A stretch of 64,000 bases of DNA from Mycobacterium sherrisii (GTDB lineage: Bacteria > Actinomycetota > Actinomycetes > Mycobacteriales > Mycobacteriaceae), in NCBI RefSeq assembly GCF_002102355.1, contig NZ_LQPT01000033.1, positions 34,615-98,614 on the forward strand. Direction: 5' to 3'. Positions 22,466 through 35,499 of the stretch are shown piece after piece. The translations under genes and the position numbers were made by a program. The notes beneath the pieces were generated by a model. The model saw only the letters and a list, made by a program, of their open reading frames with translations. It had not been told where the DNA came from and ran no database searches. How positions within the stretch are numbered: position 1 is the stretch's first letter; each line of letters begins with the position of its first letter.

Positions 22466-22825
22466 TCAGCGGTGCGGAACGACGGAGTCGGCCAGCAGTG
22501 CGCCCGTGACGACGGCGGCCACGATCAGTACCAGCGCCGCGGCCGGCCACACCCACAGCACGCGCTTGCGTGACGCCGCGATGATGATGCCCGCGACGGC
22601 GAGGACGGCGGCGAGCCCCACACCGCCCCACGTCACCGCATAGGCCCAATCGAGTGCCGAAGTGTCGCAGGCGTTGGGCGAACACGAGTCGGTGGCCATC
22701 GCGAAGAAAAAGGAGAAAGACACCGACAGCGTCCCGGCAATCACGGCCAGCACGAACAGGATGACCGTGGCGATGGTGTCGGCCGTCGAGCGCTGCTTGG
22801 TCTCGGGATGCTGGGCGGCAGTCAT
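22466..22825 (-). CDS. small integral membrane protein
   Basis: A 119-residue protein with three predicted membrane segments (about residues 16-45, 60-82 and 90-112) and a short extracytoplasmic loop carrying DSCSPNACD, two cysteines that may pair. No family is recognised. It is divergent from the HTH regulator at 22898, with 72 bases between the starts, and could be its target. Confidence 0.65.
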   Translation of the reverse strand: MTAAQHPETKQRSTADTIATVILFVLAVIAGTLSVSFSFFFAMATDSCSPNACDTSALDWAYAVTWGGVGLAAVLAVAGIIIAASRKRVLWVWPAAALVLIVAAVVTGALLADSVVPHR

Positions 22826-22897
22826 ACGGCAACTCTATGCCCGCATCGTTTCCTGGCAACGCCGCATGGCGGCCCGCCGCTGGGGTACCCGGAACGG

Positions 22898-23782
22898 GTG
22901 GACGTTGCCAAGGACATCAGGGACTTCTTGATGACGCGGCGTGCCCGGATCGCGCCCGAGCAGGTAGGCATGCCGCCGGGGCGGCGGCGCCGAGTGCCCG
23001 GCTTGCGACGTGAAGAGGTTGCCCAGCTGGCCGGCGTCAGCATCGAGTACTACACCCAAGTAGAGCGCGGGAACGTTGCCGGCGTCTCCGACGACGTGCT
23101 GCGTGCCATTGCCCGGGCGTTGCAACTCACCGAGGCCGAAGAGGCGCACCTGTTCGATCTGGTGCGCGCCGTCAAGGGCGATCGGGGCCGACCGGCGCGG
23201 CCACCGGACCGCGGCCTACCCGAAGGCGTACAGGCGCTGCTGGACGGCATGGTCACCGCACCGGCGATCGTGATCAACGGCCAACTCGATGTGGTGGCCG
23301 CCAACGCGCTCGGGCGTGCGCTCTACGCACCCGTTTGCACCGGGGCGAAGGCGACACCGAACCTGGCCCGGTTCATCTTCCTCGATGCCGCGGCCCGCCG
23401 GTTCTTTCCCGATTGGGACCGCGAAGCCGACGACGTCGTGGCGCTGCTGCGGGCCGAAGCGGCCCGCTCACCCGACTCGCCGGAGCTCGGCCGACTCATC
23501 GGTGAACTCACCGCTCGCAGCGAGCAATTCCGCGGCAGTTGGGCAGCGCACAATGTCAAGGCGCATCACCATGGTGTCAAGCGATTTCACCATGCCGAGG
23601 TCGGTGAATTGACGTTGACCTACAACGTCTTCGACATCACCAGTGTGGGCGGCTTGTCACTGATCGGCCATACCGCCGAACCGCAATCACGATCCGACGA
23701 AGCGCTGCGGCTGCTCGCCAGCTGGGCCGTGACTGAGCACCAGTCCGACGCGGATCCTCGAAATGACAACGCGTCCACCTGA
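22898..23782 (+). CDS. XRE/MmyB family transcriptional regulator
   Basis: A 294-residue regulator. The N-terminal HTH reads GLRREEVAQLAGVSIEYYTQ, and the ligand-binding part from about residue 110 resembles the MmyB domain (VINGQLDVVAANALGRALY and the late HHHGVKRFHHAEVGEL). Such proteins often control a divergent gene, here the small membrane protein. The GTG at 22898 fits the family start; an upstream in-frame ATG at 22808 would overlap the divergent gene. A weak hairpin (23812-23829) follows 30 bases after the stop. Confidence 0.83.
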   Translation: MDVAKDIRDFLMTRRARIAPEQVGMPPGRRRRVPGLRREEVAQLAGVSIEYYTQVERGNVAGVSDDVLRAIARALQLTEAEEAHLFDLVRAVKGDRGRPARPPDRGLPEGVQALLDGMVTAPAIVINGQLDVVAANALGRALYAPVCTGAKATPNLARFIFLDAAARRFFPDWDREADDVVALLRAEAARSPDSPELGRLIGELTARSEQFRGSWAAHNVKAHHHGVKRFHHAEVGELTLTYNVFDITSVGGLSLIGHTAEPQSRSDEALRLLASWAVTEHQSDADPRNDNAST

Positions 23783-24087
23783 CCCGTAGTCCGTCTGGAA
23801 ACCACTGGGGCGACCACGTTTTGGTGGTCTAAGGTGTCAGGTGCTGGATAAGTTGACGTGCGGCGTTGCGGCCGCTGAGCACCGCCCGACGGGACATCGG
23901 GGACATGACAGTCACCCTCTCACACCGCAACCGGGCCCGTGGTGCGGTCGGCGCGCCCGCCCGGACACGTGTGCTGCGATTCGCTGCGCGCGGTTTGGCG
24001 AAAGTTGCATAGTTGGACGCGCGTGCCGATATAAGATTCCGGTATCCGGGGTGCGGCGACGGGGCCGTGTTCGAGGGGGGAGCGGCG
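23783..24087. other. intergenic region between MmyB regulator and hpx-like gene
   Basis: No gene is supported in these 305 bases. There is a weak hairpin GACCAC-GTTTTG-GTGGTC at 23812-23829. A short minus-strand frame ending at 23829 reads SRRAVLSGRNAARQLIQ, which looks like the tail of a flavoprotein, but nothing upstream continues it. Confidence 0.4.
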
Positions 24088-25047
24088 ATGAGTGCTCGGC
24101 GATCGAGGCGAGTGGCCGACCCACTGTCCGGCGCGTTACCGCCGAGCCGCACCCTGACCGTCCGTGCGGTCGACGGCACTCCCTTGCACACCGAGGTTTT
24201 TGGGCCGCCCGAGAGGCTTCCGATCGTGCTGACACACGGCATCACCTGCTCGATCAGGGCGTGGGCGTACCAGATTGCGGAATTGGCCACCGAATACCGG
24301 GTGATCGCGTTCGACCACCGCGGACACGGCCGCAGCGGCGTGCCGCGGCGCTGCGCGTATAGCCTCAAACATCTTGCCTCCGACCTCGATTGCGTCTTGG
24401 AGGCGACGGTGGCTCCGCACGAGCGCGCGGTGCTGGCCGGGCATTCGATGGGAGGCATCACCATCGCCGCCTGGTCGGCCCGTTACCGGCACAAGGTCCA
24501 TCGCCGAGTCAATGCCGTGGCGCTGCTCAACACCACCACCGGTGAGGTCGCCCGCCGGGTAGAGCTGCTGTCGGTGCCGGGGCTGCTCTCGCCGGCGCGG
24601 GTACTCGCCGCGCGCGGCCTGATCGCCGCGTTCGGCGGACTGCCGATTCCGGCGACGGCGCTGCTGGCTACTCGCTCCGTGGTGGCGATGCTGGCGGTCG
24701 GAAAAGAGGCAGATCCGAACACGGCGAAATTCATCTACGAGTTGTTCGCCCAGACATCGCCCGCCGGGCGCGGCGGCTGCGCCAGGATGCTGGTCGAGTC
24801 GCTGGGTGCCCGCTACCTCGATCTGTCCGGGCTGACGGTGCCAACCCTGGTCATCGGTAGCGAGAACGACCGACTGACACCGCTGCGCCAGGCCCGCGAG
24901 ATCGCCCGCACCGCACCCAACGTCGTCGGTCTTGTCGAGTTACCCGGCGGCCATTGTTCGATGCTCGAATATCCGCACGAGGTCAACCGGCAGCTACGCT
25001 TGCTGGCCGAATCGGTCAGCGTGCACGCGGAGCCGATCAGCTCATAG
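24088..25047 (+). CDS. hpx: alpha/beta hydrolase, Hpx-like (Rv3171c type)
   Basis: A 319-residue alpha/beta hydrolase. The oxyanion region reads VLTHGITCS, the nucleophile elbow is AGHSMGG, the acid lies in [12 protein letters not shown] and the His in [14 protein letters not shown]. tuberculosis annotates the corresponding gene next to aofH as non-haem haloperoxidase; real substrates of the family are usually esters. The ATG at 24088 follows GAGGGGGGAG; a more upstream GTG lacks such a site. It converges on aofH with a 6-base overlap, the same arrangement as Rv3171c/Rv3170, which supports orthology. Confidence 0.75.
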   Translation: MSARRSRRVADPLSGALPPSRTLTVRAVDGTPLHTEVFGPPERLPIVLTHGITCSIRAWAYQIAELATEYRVIAFDHRGHGRSGVPRRCAYSLKHLASDLDCVLEATVAPHERAVLAGHSMGGITIAAWSARYRHKVHRRVNAVALLNTTTGEVARRVELLSVPGLLSPARVLAARGLIAAFGGLPIPATALLATRSVVAMLAVGKEADPNTAKFIYELFAQTSPAGRGGCARMLVESLGARYLDLSGLTVPTLVIGSENDRLTPLRQAREIARTAPNVVGLVELPGGHCSMLEYPHEVNRQLRLLAESVSVHAEPISS

Positions 25048-26406
25048 CTTGGCGCTGACCTCGGCGGCCGCGCGCTGACCCGACCTGACGGCGCCGTCGA
25101 AGAACCCGGTCCATTCGTCGGCGGTCTCGGTGCCGGCCCAATGGATCGGGCCGACCGGTTCGCGCAGCCAAGGACCGAACTGTGTCCACGACCCCGGCGG
25201 CACCGCCGCGGTCGGTCCCCCAGGGGCGAAAGCCTCGGTGCCCCAACGATAATCCGTGTAATCGAGGGGTGTGAGGGCCGCATCCCCGAACAGCGACGCG
25301 AAGCAGCGCAACGCGTCGCGACGGCGTTGATCGGTGGGCAACGAATCGAAGGCGCGGGCGTCGACAAAGCCCATCAGGATGCCGGGCCCGTCACCGTCCG
25401 GACTGACGTCGAACGTGATGAACACCGGCCCCCGATCGGAGAGCGCCTGGCCGGAAAAGCCGTTGGCCCGCCAAAACGGTGTCTCATAAGCCGCGAAGGC
25501 CTTACTGAGCCGGCCCTGCGGCCAGCGGTCGAACAGGTGGTGGTACTCGGCGGGCAGCGGGGGAGTGAACTCGATGGCCGCCCGGTGCGCCGGTGGGATC
25601 GCGACGATGACGAACCCGGCCTCGGCCGCGCCGCGATCCGAGGTGACCGTGACACCCGCACCGTGCCGCTCGATGCGCCGGACGGGCGCGTCGAGCACCA
25701 CACGTGCGCCCAGGGCGTCGGCCGCCGCCCGGGCGATCTGCTGCGTGCCGCCCGGGAAATGGTCCTGCTGGGCGCCGTCCCGGACATCGAGCAACCGGTC
25801 CAGCCCACCGGCGGCACGCACGTAGCGCACCGCGTGCAGCATCGACACGTCCTCGAGTTCGCATCCCCAGGTCACCCGGGCCATGATCGCCATCAGATCC
25901 CGAGACGAGGCGGTGGCCCGGACCGAGCGCAGCCAGCCGGCGAACGACAGGCTGTCCAGCTCGCGCGCACGGCGGGCCTGCCACGGGGCGTCGACCGGGA
26001 TGCTGCGGGTGATTCTCTCGAATTGCCAACGCAGGCGGCCGATGTCGAGCAGCCCGGTCAGCGAGAGCTTGGGGATGGTGCCGTGATACGAGCGCGTCCA
26101 ACCGCGCCAGTGGATGACGTTCTTGCCGTCATGGTGGGTGGGGGTGGTCGGGATCGAAAGTTCGGCGGCCAGCGCCAGCACGGCGTCTTGGGTGGGGCCG
26201 ACGAACGCGCCGCCCATGTCCACTGGCAGCCCGGCCACGCTGCCGGTGAAGGAGCGCCCGCCAACCCGGTCTCGGCCCTCGAAGACCACCACGTCGTGGC
26301 CCTGGTGGGTCAGCGCTCGCGCCGCGCTCAGGCCGGCAAAGCCCCCGCCGACCACCACAACATCGACAGTCCACGACGGCTTCGTCACGCCCCTAGTCAA
26401 CCGCAT
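25042..26406 (-). CDS. aofH: flavin-containing monoamine oxidase AofH
   Basis: A 454-residue flavoprotein very similar to AofH (Rv3170) as I recall it. The FAD dinucleotide fold is [17 protein letters not shown], followed by [14 protein letters not shown]; the C-terminal FAD motif is [13 protein letters not shown]. In eukaryotic MAO a Cys in the GGCY segment binds FAD covalently; the equivalent here is [10 protein letters not shown], so FAD should be non-covalent. The enzyme is expected to oxidise amines with O2. The ATG at 26406 follows GAGGCC; a GTG at 26388 would align better with the annotated Rv3170 N-terminus. Confidence 0.9.
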   Translation of the reverse strand: MRLTRGVTKPSWTVDVVVVGGGFAGLSAARALTHQGHDVVVFEGRDRVGGRSFTGSVAGLPVDMGGAFVGPTQDAVLALAAELSIPTTPTHHDGKNVIHWRGWTRSYHGTIPKLSLTGLLDIGRLRWQFERITRSIPVDAPWQARRARELDSLSFAGWLRSVRATASSRDLMAIMARVTWGCELEDVSMLHAVRYVRAAGGLDRLLDVRDGAQQDHFPGGTQQIARAAADALGARVVLDAPVRRIERHGAGVTVTSDRGAAEAGFVIVAIPPAHRAAIEFTPPLPAEYHHLFDRWPQGRLSKAFAAYETPFWRANGFSGQALSDRGPVFITFDVSPDGDGPGILMGFVDARAFDSLPTDQRRRDALRCFASLFGDAALTPLDYTDYRWGTEAFAPGGPTAAVPPGSWTQFGPWLREPVGPIHWAGTETADEWTGFFDGAVRSGQRAAAEVSAKL

Positions 26407-26503
26407 GGTGACGTGGCCTCGGCAGCGCGGTCCCGTTCGGGGTTCTCCTCACCGCGATGGCAACGGTATGCCGGCGGGGGCACCCCGGCTAATCTGCGGT
26501 CAC

Positions 26504-27811
26504 GTGACAGTTATCGAGCCGACCGCGACCGCCGGTGCTCAACCGCAGCTGCGCACCGTGGCCCTGGGCAGCATGATCGGCACCACGATCGAGTGGTACG
26601 ACTTCTATCTCTACGCCACGGCGGCGGCGTTGGTATTCAAACCGCTGTTCTTCCCGAATGTTTCGCCGACTGCCGGAACGCTCGCGTCGTTTGCCACCTA
26701 TGCGGCGGGCTTCGGGGCCCGTCCGCTCGGGGCGGTGGTGTCCGGCCACTTCGGCGACCGGCTGGGCCGCAAGACCGTTCTGGTTGTCGCCCTCGTGACA
26801 ATGGGTTTGGTTACCACCGCCATCGGGCTGCTGCCCAGCTACGCCCAGGCCGGCCTGCTGGCCCCCGCACTGCTGGCGGCGCTGCGGGTGCTGCAGGGGC
26901 TGGCCGTGGGCGCCGAATGGGGCGGTGCCGCCGTGCTGTCGGTGGAGCACGCACCGCCCGGCCGCCGGGGACTTTTCGGTAGCTTCACCCAGCTCGGTTC
27001 TCCCGCGGGCATGTTGCTGGCGACGTCGGTGTTCTATCTGACCCGCAAGGTCACCGGCAGCGCGGAGTTTCTGAGCTTCGGCTGGCGAATCCCGTTCTTG
27101 TTCAGCGCCGTTTTGGTGGGTATCGGGTTGTTCATCCGCCTTCGGCTGACCGATGCCGCGGTCTTCGACCGCCTCAGAGAACGTGACGACCTCGCGGCCC
27201 GGCCGGTGCTGGAAGTGCTGCGCCGGCAGCCGCGGAATGTCTTGATCACCACCGGGTTACGACTGTCGCAGATCGGCCTGTTCGTGCTGCTGACCACGTA
27301 CTCGCTGACCTATCTGCAGGACACGTTCGGTAAGAACAGTGGGATCGGTTTGCTGGCGGTGTTGATCTCGTCGGCAATCGGCCTGATCAGTACCCCCGGC
27401 TGGGCGGTGCTGTCCGACCGGATCGGCCGTCGGCCACCGTATCTGTTCGGCGCCGTCGCCGGGGTGGTGGCACTGACGCTGTTCTTCGTGGCCGCCGCAA
27501 CGCGGTCGCCGCTTGCGGTGTTGCTGGCGATTGTGTTCGGCGTCAACGTCGTTCACGATGCGATGTACGGCCCGCAAGCCGCCTGGTTCGCGGAACTCTT
27601 CGATACCCGGGTTCGTTACAGTGGGTCGGCTCTGGGCTATCAGGTTGGAGCCGTGCTTTCGGGTGGCTTTGCGCCGCTGATCGCGGCGGCGCTGCTGGTC
27701 GTCGGTGGCGGTAGACCGTGGTTGATCGTTGGGTACTTCGCGGTACTGGCCGCAATCACCGTCATCGCGGCCCTGGCAGCGCGGGAAACGTACGCGGATC
27801 AGATCGAGTGA
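26504..27811 (+). CDS. MFS transporter, MHS family
   Basis: A 435-residue, 12-segment transporter of the metabolite:H+ symporter family. The first segment has the typical GTTIEWYDFYLYATAAALVF and the loop after segment 2 reads GHFGDRLGRKT, the MFS signature; a second copy is SDRIGRRPP in the middle. The family imports organic acids and betaines. The GTG at 26504 was chosen as family-like. The monooxygenase gene follows with a 4-base overlap, so the pair probably imports and oxidises one compound. The pair is not at this place in M. tuberculosis. Confidence 0.85.
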   Translation: MTVIEPTATAGAQPQLRTVALGSMIGTTIEWYDFYLYATAAALVFKPLFFPNVSPTAGTLASFATYAAGFGARPLGAVVSGHFGDRLGRKTVLVVALVTMGLVTTAIGLLPSYAQAGLLAPALLAALRVLQGLAVGAEWGGAAVLSVEHAPPGRRGLFGSFTQLGSPAGMLLATSVFYLTRKVTGSAEFLSFGWRIPFLFSAVLVGIGLFIRLRLTDAAVFDRLRERDDLAARPVLEVLRRQPRNVLITTGLRLSQIGLFVLLTTYSLTYLQDTFGKNSGIGLLAVLISSAIGLISTPGWAVLSDRIGRRPPYLFGAVAGVVALTLFFVAAATRSPLAVLLAIVFGVNVVHDAMYGPQAAWFAELFDTRVRYSGSALGYQVGAVLSGGFAPLIAAALLVVGGGRPWLIVGYFAVLAAITVIAALAARETYADQIE

Positions 27812-29169
27812 GTGCAGTGAGCAGGATATATCTCAATGCCTTCGACATGGCATGTGTCGGGCATCAGTCGGCGGGACTGTGGCGGCACCCGCAGGATCAG
27901 GGTTACCGGTACCGCGAGCTCGGCTATTGGACCGAGCTGGCCCGCATCCTAGAGGCGGGCGGCTTCGACGCGCTGTTTCTGGCCGACGTGCTGGGCGTCT
28001 ACGACGTGTATGGCGCCTCGCGCGACGCGGCGGTCCGCGACGCCGCCCAGTTCCCGGTCAACGACCCGACCGCCGCGGTGTCGGCGATGGCCGCCGTCAC
28101 GGAGACCCTGGGCTTCGGGATCACGCTGTCGCTGACCTACGAGCAGCCGTACGCGCTGGCGCGTCGGTTGTCGACACTGGATCACCTGACCGATGGGCGA
28201 GTGGCGTGGAACATCGTGACGTCCTACTTGGACAGCGCCGCACGCAATCTCGGTCTGGACGCCCAAATTCCGCACGATCGGCGTTATGACATCGCCGACG
28301 AGTATCTCGAGGTTTGCTACAAGCTCTGGGAGGCGTCCTGGGAATCCGATGCGCTGGTACGCGATCCGGAGCGTGGAGTGTTCACCGACCCGGCCAAGGT
28401 GCACGACATCGAACACAAGGGCCGTTACTTCACCGTCCCGGGACCGTTTCTGTGCGAGCCGTCGCCGCAACGTACCCCAGTGCTGTTTCAGGCAGGGGCG
28501 TCGCCGCGGGGGGTCAAGTTCGCGGCCGCCAACGCCGAGGCCGCGTTCATCTCCGGTCCGACCCCGCAGATCGTGCGAGGTCCGGTCCGGGCATTGCGGG
28601 AAGCCGCCGCCGCGCTGGGCCGAGACCCGCGTTCTATCAAGGTGTTCACGATGGTGACCCCAGTGGTCGCCGAGACCCGTGAGCAAGCGCTGGGTAAGTT
28701 GGCCGGGTATCGCGAATACGTCAGCACCACAGGCGCTTTGGCGCTGTTCGGCGGGTGGACGGGGGTCGACTTGGCCGAGCTCGGTGACGAGGATCCGTTG
28801 CGCTACAGCGAGACCGATGCCAACCGGTCCGCGCTGGCCTCCTTCACCACCGACGAGCGGACCTGGACCGCACGCGAACTCGCCGAGGAGATCGGCATCG
28901 GCGGTCGCGGCCCGGTGCTGGTGGGTTCGCCCACCGACATCGCCGACGAGCTGGAACGGTGGGTCGACGAGGCCGACGTCGACGGTTTCAACCTGGCCTA
29001 TGTGACGACACCGGGCACCTTCGTGGACTTCGCGAAGTTCGTCGTGCCCGAACTGCGTCGCCGCGGGCGGGTGCCGGAACGGGTGCCGCGCAGCACGTTA
29101 CGGGAACGGTTGGGCGGCAAGGGGCCGCTGTTGCCCGACGATCACCCCGGCGCCGGCTACCGCCGCTGA
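27808..29169 (+). CDS. LLM class flavin monooxygenase, NtaA/DszA type
   Basis: A 453-residue luciferase-like monooxygenase. The start ISRIYLNAFDMA-like strand, GYWTELARILEAGGFDALFLADVLG and HLTDGRVAWNIVTSYLDSAARN are typical of the NtaA/SnaA/DszA subgroup, which oxidises nitrilotriacetate, streptogramin precursors or sulfones with reduced FMN and O2. A separate FMN reductase is needed; one is encoded at 6353 but linkage is unproven. The GTG at 27808 overlaps the transporter stop (GTGA); another GTG lies at 27817. Confidence 0.88.
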   Translation: MSAVSRIYLNAFDMACVGHQSAGLWRHPQDQGYRYRELGYWTELARILEAGGFDALFLADVLGVYDVYGASRDAAVRDAAQFPVNDPTAAVSAMAAVTETLGFGITLSLTYEQPYALARRLSTLDHLTDGRVAWNIVTSYLDSAARNLGLDAQIPHDRRYDIADEYLEVCYKLWEASWESDALVRDPERGVFTDPAKVHDIEHKGRYFTVPGPFLCEPSPQRTPVLFQAGASPRGVKFAAANAEAAFISGPTPQIVRGPVRALREAAAALGRDPRSIKVFTMVTPVVAETREQALGKLAGYREYVSTTGALALFGGWTGVDLAELGDEDPLRYSETDANRSALASFTTDERTWTARELAEEIGIGGRGPVLVGSPTDIADELERWVDEADVDGFNLAYVTTPGTFVDFAKFVVPELRRRGRVPERVPRSTLRERLGGKGPLLPDDHPGAGYRR

Positions 29170-29204
29170 GACCAGCACCGGGCCCGTCGGCGCCGAGCGG
29201 CAGG

Positions 29205-30319
29205 CTACGGCGCCACCGTTAACCAGTCGGCGAAACCGGACGGGTCGTGGCGGCCCAGCGCGCCGTGCTCGTAAAGGCCCCAGCCCTCGACCGGATCCCG
29301 GCCGTCCTCGACGCAGACCGCGCGACCGACGTGGTCGATCACACCGAAGCCGGCGCGTCCGACGATGGCCGGGTCGGTCATGTTGTACGTCAGGCGTTCG
29401 GCGAACTTCTCGCCCTTCCACATGCCGTGTATCCAATCGGAATCACCGCCGTAGCCGCCGCCGACGTGAATCGGTACCGGCAGCTTGGACTCGACGTCGA
29501 AGTGCACCGGCAAGCCGTCGGGTGTGGTCGCGTCGATGGTGGCGCCGGTCGGGATCCGGGTACCGGAGCGGTAGTGGATCTGCACCCGGGGCCAGCCCAG
29601 CTGCTCCACGCGTCCGTCGCGCCAGATCCGGGTGCAGTCGTTGAGTGAGCGAAACCCGTTGGGCTCCTCCTGAATGATCAGCACGATGGCGAAGTCGTCG
29701 AAAGCCATTGGTACATAAAGCCACCACATGCCCTCGAACGGCGGGTCGGCGGGCCGTCCCGCCGGCTCGGCCTCACCGATCGGGCGGATGCCCCAGGATC
29801 GGTCACGGCTGCCCAGCCACGTGCCGGGATCCACCGTGATCCTTTCACCGTCGATCACGATGTGTCCGCTCCAACTGCCGAGTTGGGCAAATCGCTGCGC
29901 ATCCAGGGTGACCCGGGTGCCGGACCGCAGGATGTGCGGCTGTTCCTGCACGACGTCGAACAGCCCCGTCCAGGTGAGATCGGCAGCGATGCCCTCGGTT
30001 TCGTCGAGGACGATGCGCAGCTCGTGCAGCGGCTCGATCACCTCGACGCGGTAGCCGTTGACGTGCTGGTTGAGCCGGTCTTGATCGATCGCGTCCGAAA
30101 CGTGCACGGCGGTCTGCGTGTCGCCGCGCCGGACGAGCACGAAGGCATCCTTGACGCCGAGGTTGGGATAGTAGCCGATGCCGCTGATGAGGAAGATGTT
30201 GCCGGTGCGGTCGTGGGCGTTGAAGTACGACCGATCGTAGAAGTTGCGGTCCGAGGAGCCCGGCCAGGCGATCGGTTGGGGAATCTGGTGTACCGGGTAT
30301 TCGTCGAGCGGTCCGAGCA

Positions 30320-30320
<1 letters not shown>
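29205..30320 (-). CDS. conserved protein, Rv3169 homologue
   Basis: A 371-residue soluble protein close to Rv3169 of M. tuberculosis (e.g. N-terminus MLGPLDEYPVHQ and FYDRSYFNAHDR). It appears all-beta and lacks obvious catalytic motifs. Its ATG overlaps the stop of the phosphotransferase gene by one base (TGATG), so the two are translationally coupled, as Rv3168-Rv3169 are adjacent in M. tuberculosis. A role in modifying or metabolising a lipid-like substrate is a guess from operon context. Confidence 0.8.
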
Positions 30321-32109
<1,789 letters not shown>

Positions 32110-32113
<4 letters not shown>

Positions 32114-32979
32114 CGCGGCGACTCGAGGGGCGGGCCGCGATCGTCACCGGCGGCAGCCGGGGCCTGGGCCGGGCGATCGCGCTGGCACTGGCCGCGGAGG
32201 GGGCCGCCGTGGCAGTGGTCGGGCGGACCGAACAGGTGTGGGATGACCGGCTCCCGGGGACCATCGGGGAAACCACTGCCGCCATCGAGGCGGCGGGCGG
32301 ACGGGCCGTGCCGATTCGGGCCGACCTGACCGATCGGGACGACGTGGCGCGGTTGGTGGGGGAGGCGCGAGCGGCGTTGGGGCCCATCACCGTTCTGGTC
32401 AACAACGCGGCGTTCACCGCGCCCGGACGCCCGCCGGTGCCGGGCACCGCGGCGCGTCCGAGGGCCGCCCGGCCCGCCGGCGCGGCGAAACCGGGCTGGC
32501 CGGGCTTCGTCAGCACACCGGTGTCCGCATTCCGCCGACACTTCGACATCGCGGTGTTCGCCGCCTACGAGCTGATGCAACTGGTATGTCCGGACATGAT
32601 CGAGACCGGCGGGGGTTCGATCATCAACATCACCTCGGTGGCGTCGCGGCTGCCCGGCGATGGGCCTTACGCGGATCGAAGCGGCGGTGTCTTGCCTGGC
32701 TACGGCGGCTCCAAGGCGGCGCTCGAGCATCTCACCCAGTGCGCGGCGTTCGACTTGACCGAATACCGCATCGCCGTCAACGCGCTGGCGCCGTCGAAGC
32801 CGATCATGACGCCCGGACTGTCGTACTACGCAACAGCATTCGACGACACGGCAACCGAAGACGAATTCGCGCGGGCGGCAGTGCAATTGGCGCTGGTGAC
32901 GCCGGATACCGTCACCGGGCGCACGATCGGGCATCATCAGGTCCTGGACGGCAGCTTTCGTCGGTTTGCGCTGGACTAG
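32110..32979 (+). CDS. short-chain dehydrogenase with Pro/Ala-rich insertion
   Basis: A 289-residue SDR. TGGSRGLG (NAD(P) binding), NNAA, the catalytic Ser in NITSVASR and YGGSK (Tyr/Lys) are intact. Between NNAA and the next helix there is an insertion of about 30 residues rich in Pro, Ala and Arg (residues 112-140), which standard SDRs lack. The start is TTG at 32110 overlapping the TetR stop (TTGA); no ATG or GTG is available before the Rossmann motif. The substrate is unknown. Confidence 0.83.
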
Positions 32980-33080
32980 AACCGGTACCCGCCGATGCTG
33001 GCTACCTGACGGCTTGACGTGCAAGGATAAACCAAGCCCGTGCCGCGACGGCGTGGGGAACCCGGCGAGTGGTGTGTCAT

Positions 33081-34019
33081 ATGCCCGATAGGCCGACTGG
33101 GCGCGTCGTTGCGCTCATCGTGCTGGTGATCGTTGTTGCTGCGGCCTTGCGGGGATATCTTCCGGTGCGCGACGGGCCGCCGCACACCCAACCGGGCGGG
33201 GGCCGGGCCGCGACGGTATTCGTCGTCGTTGCCCTCTCTGCTGCCCTCGCGTTGCTGACGGTGGCCGTCGTCGCGCGACTGCGGGATCCGCGCGCGATGG
33301 CGCCCAAGGCCGGCGACCTTTCCGAGCTGCTCGGCACCGGCCGGCGCCGGCCGAGCTGGCGCGTAGTGGTGATCGGGCTCGTCGTGATGGTCGGGTGGTT
33401 GCTGATCGTCCTGCTGCTGTCCCGGCTGTCGCTGCCGCACGGCGAGGTTCCCGTCCAGCAGGCACCCGAGGCCGCCGCGGCACCGCACGGTGCCCCACCG
33501 TCGCAGGCGCCGCGAACCGCACCGTCCAAGGACACCGGCACCATGCTGGGAATGCTGCTCGCCGCAACGGTGCTGATGCTGCTGGTCCTCGTGACGGGCA
33601 CGATCCTCATGTCGCGACGCAAAGCACGCGCCGTCGCCCCGCACCCGTCGCTCGACGACGGCAGCGACGACTTGCCCTCGCCGCAGCGCTCCGAATGCCT
33701 GGTCCGCGCAGCCGAACTGGGGCTGGCAGAGATGGCGGACCTGACCCGCGACCCCCGGGAGGCGATCATCGCGTGCTACGCCGCGATGGAACGCGAACTG
33801 GCGAACTTTCCGGGCGCCGCACCGCAAGAATTCGACACCCCGACCGAGGTGCTGGCCCGCGCCGTCGAACTGCGCGCGCTGCACCGAGACAACGCCGCCG
33901 AGCTGGTCAACCTGTTCGAGGAAGCAAGGTTCAGTCCCCATGTCATGCGCGAGACACATCGGGACGCCGCGACGCATGTGCTTCGGCTGGTTCTCGGCGA
34001 ACTTCGGAGCCCGGCATGA
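33081..34019 (+). CDS. DUF4129 membrane protein, Rv3166c-like
   Basis: A 312-residue protein with an N-terminal membrane segment (about 11-28), further segments near 45-65, 95-115 and 155-180, and a cytoplasmic C-terminal DUF4129 domain (from EAIIACYAAMERELANFPG). The domain is associated with MoxR/DUF58/transglutaminase operons. It is the first gene of a five-gene operon with overlapping starts (Rv3166c-Rv3162c in M. tuberculosis). The ATG at 33081 was chosen; a GTG at 33069 is possible. Confidence 0.82.
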   Translation: MPDRPTGRVVALIVLVIVVAAALRGYLPVRDGPPHTQPGGGRAATVFVVVALSAALALLTVAVVARLRDPRAMAPKAGDLSELLGTGRRRPSWRVVVIGLVVMVGWLLIVLLLSRLSLPHGEVPVQQAPEAAAAPHGAPPSQAPRTAPSKDTGTMLGMLLAATVLMLLVLVTGTILMSRRKARAVAPHPSLDDGSDDLPSPQRSECLVRAAELGLAEMADLTRDPREAIIACYAAMERELANFPGAAPQEFDTPTEVLARAVELRALHRDNAAELVNLFEEARFSPHVMRETHRDAATHVLRLVLGELRSPA

Positions 34020-34494
34020 AAAAGCTGATTGCCCTTGGTGTTTGCCTCATTGCCGGTGTCGAGTTGTTGGCGTTGATCGTGCAGGACCGCCGCTTGGTGT
34101 TGGTGGCTGCCGGTATCGCCCTGGCGCTGGTGCTGCTCGACGTCCGTCGACTCCTGGGACGCAAAACGGAGCCCGGCGCGGATCTGGACCCCGATGATCT
34201 CGGCGATTCGCTGCGCCGCTGGCTTGCCAACACCGAGACGACGATCCGCTGGTCGGAATCCACCCGAGCGGACTGGGATCGGCATCTGCGGCCAATGCTC
34301 GCCCGCCGCTACGAGATTGCGACCGGGCAGCGACAAGCCAAGGATCCGGCGGCTTTCCAGTCGACCGGCCGCATGCTGTTCGGCTCCGAACTCTGGGAGT
34401 GGGTCAACCCCAACAACGTTGCGCGCACCGGCGATCGGCGGCCGGGACCCGGCCGGGCCAGATTTGAAGAAATCCTTTCGAGGTTGGAGCAGGT

Positions 34495-34498
<4 letters not shown>
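34016..34498 (+). CDS. membrane protein, Rv3165c-like
   Basis: A 160-residue protein with two N-terminal membrane segments (about 3-20 and 26-43) and a cytoplasmic C-terminal region ending in SRLEQV. Length and position match Rv3165c. It overlaps its neighbours by 4 bases on both sides (ATGA), so it belongs to the MoxR3 complex operon. No enzyme motif is seen. Confidence 0.8.

Positions 34499-35495
<997 letters not shown>

Positions 35496-35499
<4 letters not shown>

Noticed and set aside
23829-23912. Short minus-strand peptide with flavoprotein-like ending SGRNAARQLIQ
   Set aside because: No upstream coding sequence continues it and no ribosome site is seen; at most a gene remnant.
25141-26982. 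A 613-codon plus-strand frame opposite aofH
   Set aside because: The sequence is Arg/Gly/Pro-rich without domain similarity and lies fully antisense to a well-supported gene.
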